Source of the DNA: an uncultured Oscillospiraceae bacterium
GTDB taxonomy: Bacteria; Bacillota; Clostridia; UBA1212; UBA1255
Direction: 5' to 3'
Assembly: GCA_902462635.1 (NCBI GenBank)
Contig: CABQCN010000147.1
Location: 1 to 5,005 of the forward strand
Length of the DNA: 5,005 bases
This document shows positions 1 to 5,005 of the stretch, in pieces (position 1 is the stretch's first letter; each line of letters starts with the position of its first letter). The notes under the pieces are model-generated. The model worked only from the letters and a program-made list of their open reading frames with translations, did not search any database and was not told the origin of the DNA. The position numbers were made by a program, and so were the translations under genes.

Positions 1-1
1 G

Positions 2-724
2 GCAGAAAATCTTAATGACGAGCATTTATGCTGCATTATCCGCAGGAAAAAGGCGCACCCGGGCATCGAGGCGAAACGGCAATGGCTTTCCGAACGCCTC
101 AAGGAAGGACATGTCTTCAGAAAGCTGAATGCGAAAGCCACGGTTTTTATTGAATATGCGCCCCTCGAAACAGCGTGGGTTCCGATCACGGGCGACAACT
201 ATTATTATATTTATTGTCTATGGGTTTTGGGCGATTACAAAGGAAAAGGGTACGGGAAGGCATTAATGGAATATTGTTTGGCCGACGCCAGAAAAAACGG
301 GAAATCCGGCGTTTGTATGCTCGGTTCCAAAAAGCAAAAAGCATGGCTTTCAGACCAATCCTTCGCGAAAAAATTTGGCTTTGAGGTTGTCGATACGACC
401 AAGGATGGCTATGAATTGCTTGCGCTTTCTTTTGACGGAACAATGCCGGAGTTTGCGCAAACGGTCAAAACGCAGGAAAAGCAAAGCGAAGAGCTGACCG
501 TTTATTATGACATGCAATGTCCCTTTGTTTGGCAAAACATTAAGATTCTAAAGGAATATTGCGAAACGCATCGGATTCCGGCCTCTTTCATCCTCGTAGA
601 CTCTCTGAAAAAGGCAAAGGAACTGCCCTGCGTTTTCAATAACTGGGCCGTGTTTTATAAGGGAAAATTTGAAACGGTAAATTTGTTTGACGTTACCCAC
701 TTGCAAAAAATACTCAATAGATGA
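2..724 (+). CDS. YoaP-family GNAT N-acetyltransferase, 5' partial
   Basis: The frame is open from base 2 to the TGA at 722-724, giving 240 residues; the true start lies before the window, probably about ten codons upstream judging from the usual family length near 250. A TTG at 227 is in frame but falls inside the conserved GNAT core, so it is not the start. Visible features are an early EHLCC segment (residues 7-11), FIEY, a conserved AWVPI strand, and the acetyl-CoA pyrophosphate loop KGKGYG at residues 80-85. After the acetyltransferase part comes a YoaP C-terminal domain with YYDMQCPF, Cys173 being the lone cysteine of a thioredoxin-like CPF motif, and a final FYKGKFETVN stretch. GNAT enzymes move an acetyl group from acetyl-CoA to an amine; the substrate of this family is not known to me. 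Family assignment rests on recalled pattern and is firm; function is open. No terminator is visible directly after the stop. Confidence 0.93.
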   Translation, partial: AENLNDEHLCCIIRRKKAHPGIEAKRQWLSERLKEGHVFRKLNAKATVFIEYAPLETAWVPITGDNYYYIYCLWVLGDYKGKGYGKALMEYCLADARKNGKSGVCMLGSKKQKAWLSDQSFAKKFGFEVVDTTKDGYELLALSFDGTMPEFAQTVKTQEKQSEELTVYYDMQCPFVWQNIKILKEYCETHRIPASFILVDSLKKAKELPCVFNNWAVFYKGKFETVNLFDVTHLQKILNR

Positions 725-780
725 AGATTCCGCAGAGTCCTTTTACAACGATACGCGCGCGGAAAGAAAAAATGAGTTCG

Positions 781-790
781 GGAAAAGGAA
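781..790 (+). promoter_or_regulatory. Ribosome binding site for the GNAT at 800
   Basis: The purine run GGAAAAGGAA ends nine bases before the ATG at 800. It supports that ATG as the start of the RimJ/RimL-type acetyltransferase. Confidence 0.6.
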
Positions 791-799
791 TATACGAAA

Positions 800-1360
800 A
801 TGGAATTGTATACAAAACGTTTGATTCTCCGCCCATGGTTAGAATCGGATGCCGAGTGTTTATATGAATATGCAAAAGACCCGGCTGTCGGGCCAATCGC
901 CGGGTGGCCGGTCCATACCAGCGTGGAAAACAGTAAAGAGATTATTAAAAATGTGCTTGCAGTACCGGAAACCTATGCGGTATGCCTGAAAGAAACCCAT
1001 AAGGCGATCGGTAGTATCGGTCTCATGATCGGCGCGGCAAGCAATATGGAACTTCCTGAAAACGAGGGGGAAATCGGATACTGGATCGGCGTTCCCTTCT
1101 GGGGACAGGGATTGATTCCGGAGGCCTGCGAGGAACTGATGCGCCATGCCTTTGAGACGTTGGATCTGGACACGGTATGGTGCGGATACTTTGAGGAAAA
1201 CGAGAAATCAAAACGCGTCCAGGAAAAATGCCGTTTCCGTTATCACCATACAAAGAAAGAGATTTATTGGGCTCTTACGGGCGATGTCCGCACAGAACAT
1301 ATTACCTGTATTACAAAAGAGGAATGGAACCGTTTGCGCCGCGCGCGGCCTTGCTGTTAA
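800..1360 (+). CDS. RimJ/RimL-type GNAT N-acetyltransferase
   Basis: This is a complete 186-residue protein of the Acetyltransf_3 (RimJ/RimL-like) GNAT group. It opens with TKRLILRPWLESDAECLYEYA, typical of this group, has the core strand GEIGYWIGVPFWGQG with the acetyl-CoA loop around Trp101-Gly104 followed by LIPEA, and ends with the family-like ITCITKEEW. Relatives acetylate the N-terminal amine of ribosomal proteins or small-molecule amines, including some toxic compounds; nothing here tells which. One oddity is Arg145 in EKCRFRY, where these proteins normally carry Gly (EKCGF) at the turn before the last core strand; CGT for GGT is a single-base change. The start ATG has a purine-rich site nine bases upstream. 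The next gene begins 14 bases after the stop, so the two are probably co-transcribed. Family assignment is strong and substrate unknown. Confidence 0.93.
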   Translation: MELYTKRLILRPWLESDAECLYEYAKDPAVGPIAGWPVHTSVENSKEIIKNVLAVPETYAVCLKETHKAIGSIGLMIGAASNMELPENEGEIGYWIGVPFWGQGLIPEACEELMRHAFETLDLDTVWCGYFEENEKSKRVQEKCRFRYHHTKKEIYWALTGDVRTEHITCITKEEWNRLRRARPCC

Positions 1361-1370
1361 AGAAGGTGGA
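1361..1370 (+). promoter_or_regulatory. Ribosome binding site deciding the start at 1375
   Basis: AGAAGGTGGA lies immediately after the preceding stop codon and just upstream of the ATG at 1375. The frame is open further upstream, so this site, together with the hydrophobic N-terminus that follows, is what fixes the start at 1375 rather than at an earlier codon. Confidence 0.6.
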
Positions 1371-1374
1371 ATCG

Positions 1375-1857
1375 ATGCACTTCGGTTTTTCCTATATCGG
1401 GTTGATCTTTCTGGCGATGCTAACGGTGCCGAATATTCTTTGGACAAAGAATCAACCCGCAGACTATAAAAAATACGCTGGGAACGAAAATAAAATTTTG
1501 CTGCTGTTCGAGCGTGCCGGAGAAGCTTTGGTAACATGTACGGCGTTGATTTTTACTGATTTCAACATTCGGGCCTGGTCTGTATGGTCCGTGTGGCTGG
1601 CTGCTGCCATTGCCTTAATGCTTCTGTACGAAGCCTATTGGATTCGATATTTCAGAAGCGGAAAAACAATGAAAGATTTTTACAGCCGTTTCCTGGGCGT
1701 ACCGGTAGCCGGCGCAACGCTGCCGGTATGCGCCTTTTTCCTTCTCGGTATCTATGGAAAAAATATTTTGATGCTGATTGCGGTTGTGATTTTGGGGATC
1801 GGACATATCGGAATTCATTTAAACCACAGAAAAGAAATCGGCGGCCGCAAAGAGTGA
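1375..1857 (+). CDS. Small multi-pass membrane protein of unknown function
   Basis: This encodes 160 residues with at least four hydrophobic segments: about residues 5-22, 48-63, 69-90 and a pair at 106-127 and 130-149, separated by short charged loops. The first loop holds WTKNQPADYKKY at residues 23-34. The tail is polar (HRKEIGGRKE). I recall similar proteins in Clostridia annotated only as hypothetical, with the same opening layout of a short hydrophobic helix, a PN-x-x-W-x-K motif and a second loop rich in Lys and Asn. No enzyme motif, signal-peptide cleavage site or transporter signature is evident. The open frame extends upstream to about 1228 inside the acetyltransferase gene, but that part looks like an out-of-frame shadow, whereas ATG 1375 has a good ribosome site. 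With only 14 bases between them, it is probably translated from the same mRNA as the upstream GNAT. It is real with high likelihood; function unknown. Confidence 0.85.
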   Translation: MHFGFSYIGLIFLAMLTVPNILWTKNQPADYKKYAGNENKILLLFERAGEALVTCTALIFTDFNIRAWSVWSVWLAAAIALMLLYEAYWIRYFRSGKTMKDFYSRFLGVPVAGATLPVCAFFLLGIYGKNILMLIAVVILGIGHIGIHLNHRKEIGGRKE

Positions 1858-1910
1858 AGATTGTAACACTGTCTCCTGATCGTCATCAATCAACCGGCGG
1901 CAAAGAAGTC

Positions 1911-1939
1911 TTGCTTTTTCTTCCCTTTTTCTTTATCAT
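1911..1939 (+). promoter_or_regulatory. Weak candidate sigma-A type promoter
   Basis: TTGCTT (1911-1916) and TATCAT (1934-1939) are separated by 17 bases. The second box matches TATAAT at five of six positions and the first matches TTGACA only at its TTG. If used, it would place the transcript start about 55 bases before the YafP-like GNAT and drive it together with the kinase. The pyrimidine-rich setting makes chance matches easy, so this is tentative. Confidence 0.25.
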
Positions 1940-1990
1940 AATACGCAGAAATCATTTTTGTCTGTTCTTCATGCGCAGCAAACGACCGGA

Positions 1991-1997
1991 AAGAGGG
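1991..1997 (+). promoter_or_regulatory. Ribosome binding site for the YafP-like GNAT
   Basis: AAGAGGG stands close before the ATG at 2001. The spacing of about three to five bases is short but workable. The frame is open well upstream of 2001, so this site and the start of recognisable GNAT sequence at MQIRSYHP decide the start. Confidence 0.5.
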
Positions 1998-2000
1998 ATT

Positions 2001-2558
2001 ATGCAAATCAGAAGCTACCATCCGAATGACTGCAGGGAAACCGCCCGTTTATTTTACGAAACGGTGCATACGGTGTGCATACAACATTATACGGAAGAAC
2101 AGCGCTGCGCCTGGGCGCCGAGCACTCCGGATCTTATAAAATGGAATGCATCCTTTTTAAAACACTATGCGCTGGTCGCGGTAGAAAACGGAATCATTGC
2201 AGGATTCGGCGACATCAGCGACACAGGGTATCTCGATCGCCTCTACGTCCATAGATCGTTTCAGCGCAGAGGAATCGCCGGCAAATTATGCGATCTGTTG
2301 GAGCAACAATACCCGGTTGCAAAAATTACGACGCACGCATCCATCACGGCGAAGCCATTTTTTGAAAAAAGAGGATACCGCACCGTCCGCGAACAGCAGG
2401 TGGAGCGGAACGGGATCCTGCTGACGAACTACGCGATGGAGAAAGAGAACAGCCGCTCTACGGTAAAACACCGCGTGAAATCCCATTCGGACCGCGCAAA
2501 GGAGATACAGCAATATGGGGAAAAGGACACGACAGGAAATCGAAGCGTTTGCAAGTGA
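2001..2558 (+). CDS. YafP-like GNAT N-acetyltransferase with extended C-terminus
   Basis: The protein has 185 residues. The first 150 or so match the layout of E. coli YafP, as I recall it: an opening IRSYHPNDC, a conserved QHYTEEQRCAW at about 29-39, the acetyl-CoA loop Q88-R-R-G91-I-A93, and the distinctive ITAKPFFEKRGY followed by EQQVERNGILLTNYAM. This is the Acetyltransf_10 type of GNAT, which moves acetyl groups from acetyl-CoA to an unidentified amine; E. coli yafP sits in the dinB operon, but no such partner is present here. Residues 150-185 form a polar, basic tail with no match in YafP, and its last 14 codons overlap the next gene in another frame. The tail may be a read-through of an ancestral stop or a frameshift product rather than a working domain. 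The kinase gene starts before this one ends, so the two are probably translationally linked. Confidence 0.9.
   Translation: MQIRSYHPNDCRETARLFYETVHTVCIQHYTEEQRCAWAPSTPDLIKWNASFLKHYALVAVENGIIAGFGDISDTGYLDRLYVHRSFQRRGIAGKLCDLLEQQYPVAKITTHASITAKPFFEKRGYRTVREQQVERNGILLTNYAMEKENSRSTVKHRVKSHSDRAKEIQQYGEKDTTGNRSVCK
2498..2504 (+). promoter_or_regulatory. Ribosome binding site fixing the kinase start
   Basis: AAAGGAG, a near-ideal Shine-Dalgarno sequence, lies ten bases before the ATG at 2515, inside the coding sequence of the preceding GNAT. It is the strongest ribosome site in the window and is the main reason for placing the kinase start at 2515. Confidence 0.75.
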
Positions 2559-5005
2559 AATATTGGTAAAATATTTCTGCGAATGCGACGTAGAATTTTT
2601 AATTTCGACATTTGCGGACGATATCATCTGGCTCGGAGCCGGCGAAAAGCAAAAGGCGGAAGGCAAAGAGGCGGTTGCCGCTTGGTTTCTTGCAGGAAAA
2701 GACGAGCTTTCTCCCTGCGATATGTTCGAGGAACAATACGAAACGCTGGAAATCGCAGATGGCTGTTATTTATGCGAAGGGGTCAGCTGGCTCCAGTCGC
2801 GGAAAGATACGCAGCTGCTCCTTCGGACACAGCAGCGCGTCACATTTGTTTTCCGGGAGAATGCAAACCGCTTGGAAGTCGTACATATCCATAATTCCGC
2901 CCCGTTTACCGCCCTTCAAAACGACGAGCTGTTCCCTGTCGAAGCTGCCAGGGAGGCGTACCGGAATTTGAAAAACGCGCTCCTGCAGAAAAATCAGGAA
3001 TTCGAACGTCAGGCCCAGTTCTTATCGCAGCTGTATAATTCCGTCCCCTGCGGAATCATACAGTTCACGACGGACGAATCCCACGAAATAATCAATGTAA
3101 ACCGTACGGTATGGACTTTCTACGGATTTTCCTCCGAAGAAGAATACCGGAAAGAAGTCCGAAGTCCGCTGCAAATGGTTCCGGCAGAAGATCAGGAACG
3201 AATCAAAGGGATCATCGACAGCCTTTCGCTAAACGGAGAAACCGTCGCCTATACCAGAAAAGGATTCCGGAAAAGCGGCGCGGAAGTCTGGATCAGCGTC
3301 GTCATGGAAAAAATCAGAAACACCGCCGGCCAGGAAGTGATTCAGGCGGTGTTTACGGATATCACGGAAATAAAACGCATGGAAATGGAACAGGAACGCG
3401 AGCAGCTAATGGAGAACCGCTCTTTACGCGCCGCGATCTGTACCGCATATCCCTTGATTATGAGTATCAATCTCACAAAAAACACATATAATTGTTTTAT
3501 CGAAGATCAGGTTCCCTATTCGTTCCGGCCGCGGGGAAGCTATACGGAACTCGTGAAAAAATCGCTTCCTTTGGTTCATCCTTCCTCCCGGGAAGAGTTT
3601 GCCGCTGTTTTCGCGCGGGAAGAAATTCTACGCCGGTTCGCAGACGGGGAACGCGAAATATTTATGGAGCTGCAGGAGAAATGGATCGACGGAGCGTATC
3701 ACTGGATCACCGTACATGTTATCTATGTAGAAAATCCGTTCAACCAAGACGTACTCGCCATCAATCTTGTAAAAGGAACGGATAAGCAGCGTATAGAACG
3801 CACCCGGCAGGAGCAGCTGCTCCGCGACGCGCTGGCCTCCGCAAAAGAGGCGAACAGAGCGAAATCTGATTTTCTTTCCAGAATGAGCCACGATATCCGT
3901 ACGCCGATCAACGCGATCATCGGAATGAGCGCCATCGGGCAGCTGAAGCAGGACGATCCCGGCGCGCTGCAGGATTGCTTCCGTAAAATCGATACCTCTT
4001 CGCAGTTTTTGCTCTCGATCATCAACGACATTCTCGATATGTCCAAAATCGAAGCGGGTAAAATAGAACTTGCGCAAAAACAATTCGATTTTATCGAACT
4101 CCTCCGGGAAATCAACCAGATCACGTTCCCGCAGATGCAGGAACATCGTCTTTCTTACGAGATCTATTGCCGGGAACCGCTGGAACGTTATTATATCGGC
4201 GATTCGCTCCGTATAAAACAAATTCTGATGAATTTGCTTTCCAACGCGTTGAAGTTTACACCGCCAGGCGGAGAAATCCGTATCGAAATCCGGGAAACGC
4301 AAAGATGCGGCAGCGTATCCCAGATACAGTTCCGAATCCGGGATACCGGAATCGGAATGTCCGCGGAATTTCAGCGTAAAATATTCCGCCCCTTCGAACA
4401 GGAAACCCCGGAAGGCGCCCGCAACAACGTCGGCAGCGGACTCGGTCTTTCGATCGTATATAATCTGGTACAGCTTATGGGCGGCAATATCGGCGTTACA
4501 AGCAAGAAAAACGAAGGGACGCTATTTACGGTCACACTCCCCTTCCGGCGCGTCTCTGACCGGGATGAATCCGAAAAGAACAAAAAAGAAGCCAGCGCGT
4601 TCAAAGATCTGAATATTCTGATCGCAGACAGCGATCCTGTCGTGAGAGAGCAGGTTCCTGCCATGCTGGAAGAAGCCGGCGCCCGTACGGATTTGGCAAG
4701 TTCGGGGAAAGAAGCTGTAGCAAAGACAGAAGACGCCGTTCACGCCGGACATTTTTACGATATCATCCTGATCGGCAGACAAATGCCGGATCAGGACGGC
4801 ATTGAAACGGCGCGCCTTATCAGGAGGATTGCCGGACCAAACCCAATGCTCGCCATGATCACCGCTTACGGCCGCAACAGTATCGAACCGGAAGCCCCGG
4901 AAGCGGGAATCAGCTGTTTTCTTTCCAAACCGATTTTCCGTACCGAAATCCGCGACGCATACGATACATTCCGGCAGAAAATGCCTGCGGAAAAGGAACC
5001 GCAGC
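2515..5005 (+). CDS. Soluble hybrid sensor histidine kinase (SnoaL-PAS-PAS-HisKA-HATPase-receiver), 3' partial
   Basis: The frame is open from ATG 2515 to the window end, giving 830 codons without a stop. Domains in order: a SnoaL/NTF2-like domain at about 20-135 (DDIIWLGAGE at 35-44, VVHIHNS at 122-128); a short helical linker; a PAS domain at about 173-287 ending in FTDITEIK; a second PAS-like region at about 304-423; a coiled linker; HisKA at about 449-515 with SHDIRTP and phospho-accepting His459; and HATPase_c at about 560-677 with Asn573/Asn577, DTGIGM at 610-615, FRPFEQ at 624-629 and GSGLGLS at 640-646. A receiver follows at about 699-820. All kinase motifs are intact, so ATP binding and autophosphorylation at His459 are expected. 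No membrane helix or signal peptide is visible, so it should act in the cytoplasm; the ligand is unknown. The receiver lacks its acceptor Asp. Relatives often have a second receiver, sometimes an HPt domain, which may lie past the window. It overlaps the upstream GNAT by 44 bases. Confidence 0.96.
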   Translation, partial: MGKRTRQEIEAFASEILVKYFCECDVEFLISTFADDIIWLGAGEKQKAEGKEAVAAWFLAGKDELSPCDMFEEQYETLEIADGCYLCEGVSWLQSRKDTQLLLRTQQRVTFVFRENANRLEVVHIHNSAPFTALQNDELFPVEAAREAYRNLKNALLQKNQEFERQAQFLSQLYNSVPCGIIQFTTDESHEIINVNRTVWTFYGFSSEEEYRKEVRSPLQMVPAEDQERIKGIIDSLSLNGETVAYTRKGFRKSGAEVWISVVMEKIRNTAGQEVIQAVFTDITEIKRMEMEQEREQLMENRSLRAAICTAYPLIMSINLTKNTYNCFIEDQVPYSFRPRGSYTELVKKSLPLVHPSSREEFAAVFAREEILRRFADGEREIFMELQEKWIDGAYHWITVHVIYVENPFNQDVLAINLVKGTDKQRIERTRQEQLLRDALASAKEANRAKSDFLSRMSHDIRTPINAIIGMSAIGQLKQDDPGALQDCFRKIDTSSQFLLSIINDILDMSKIEAGKIELAQKQFDFIELLREINQITFPQMQEHRLSYEIYCREPLERYYIGDSLRIKQILMNLLSNALKFTPPGGEIRIEIRETQRCGSVSQIQFRIRDTGIGMSAEFQRKIFRPFEQETPEGARNNVGSGLGLSIVYNLVQLMGGNIGVTSKKNEGTLFTVTLPFRRVSDRDESEKNKKEASAFKDLNILIADSDPVVREQVPAMLEEAGARTDLASSGKEAVAKTEDAVHAGHFYDIILIGRQMPDQDGIETARLIRRIAGPNPMLAMITAYGRNSIEPEAPEAGISCFLSKPIFRTEIRDAYDTFRQKMPAEKEPQ
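4609..4974 (+). other. Degenerate receiver domain within the hybrid kinase
   Basis: Residues about 699-820 fold-match a CheY-like receiver: ILIADSDP at the first strand, QMPDQDG after the third strand, MITAYG at the fourth and FLSKPI at the fifth. The switch Thr783 and the conserved Lys805-Pro806 are present. The phospho-accepting Asp is replaced by Gly754 (codon GGC at 4774-4776), and the acidic pair reads Asp705-Ser706, so a metal-binding acid is also missing. By family knowledge such a domain cannot accept phosphate in the usual way. It may regulate the kinase by binding, or simply be decaying. Confidence 0.85.

Larger units (their letters stand above)
1858..2000 (+). other. Intergenic stretch with pyrimidine-rich run
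   Basis: These 143 bases separate the membrane protein from the YafP-like GNAT. The middle (about 1908-1936) is a long C/T run. A possible hairpin GCAA...TTGC just before the T-rich part (about 1900-1914) has only four sure pairs, too weak to call a terminator. No riboswitch-like or tRNA-like folding was recognised by eye. Confidence 0.5.

Noticed and set aside
687..714. TTGACG and AATACT with a 16-base spacer, as a promoter for the GNAT at 800
   Set aside because: The first box is good, but the second matches only four of six positions and both lie within the preceding gene; not convincing without transcript data.
721..867. 48-codon + strand frame beginning at the ATG that overlaps the YoaP-family stop (ATGA)
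   Set aside because: The ATGA overlap looks like translational coupling, but the product has no recognisable features and runs out of frame into the conserved start of the GNAT at 800.
1338..1349. Perfect 12-base palindrome GCCGCGCGCGGC
   Set aside because: It falls in the Arg/Ala-rich C-terminal codons of the GNAT, is not repeated in the same form, and has no T-run after it, so neither a terminator nor an operator can be supported.
1900..1920. Hairpin plus T-run as a terminator after the membrane protein
   Set aside because: Only about four clean base pairs (GCAA/TTGC) form and the T-run is broken by C residues; too weak to call.
1584..2000. Upstream extension of the YafP-like GNAT frame
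   Set aside because: The frame is open for 139 codons before 2001, but that part overlaps the membrane protein in another frame, is unlike any GNAT and lacks a sensible start; the ATG at 2001 matches the family N-terminus.
3628..4302. Long minus-strand open frame (224 codons) opposite the kinase
   Set aside because: It lies opposite HisKA and HATPase_c coding sequence with all motifs intact on the + strand; the antisense product shows no family features and reflects codon bias of the kinase.

Overview
The window reads as a low-to-mid GC Firmicute, most likely an anaerobic gut-type member of the Clostridia. This is inferred from protein style only: a YoaP-type acetyltransferase, a RimJ/RimL-type GNAT of a kind common in Clostridia, and a soluble SnoaL-PAS-histidine kinase-receiver protein of the sort found in Lachnospiraceae and relatives. 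Base composition is near even by eye. All five supported genes are on the + strand; I saw no RNA gene, CRISPR array, insertion sequence or phage gene.

Layout: bases 2-724 hold most of a YoaP-family GNAT whose first residues lie before the window. After a 75-base gap comes a second GNAT (800-1360), then 14 bases later a small multi-pass membrane protein of unknown function (1375-1857). A 143-base intergenic stretch (1858-2000) has a weak promoter-like pair and a pyrimidine-rich run. Then comes a YafP-like GNAT (2001-2558) whose 3' end overlaps by 44 bases the start of a large hybrid sensor histidine kinase (2515 to beyond 5005).

The kinase is the main content, with 830 residues visible: an N-terminal SnoaL/NTF2-like domain, a PAS domain, a second PAS-like region, HisKA with its phospho-accepting His459, a complete HATPase_c domain, and a receiver. 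No membrane segment is visible, so it should sense something in the cytoplasm. The receiver has Gly where the phospho-accepting Asp belongs (residue 754) and Ser at one of the acidic metal-binding positions (706), while the conserved Thr and Lys remain. It is therefore probably a pseudo-receiver, and the phosphate would have to go to another domain beyond the window or to a separate protein.

Three unrelated GNAT subtypes near a membrane protein and a sensor kinase look like an accessory or adaptive region. No shared pathway can be shown from the sequence. I found no clear previously undescribed system; the degenerate receiver and the GNAT/kinase overlap deserve a second look.
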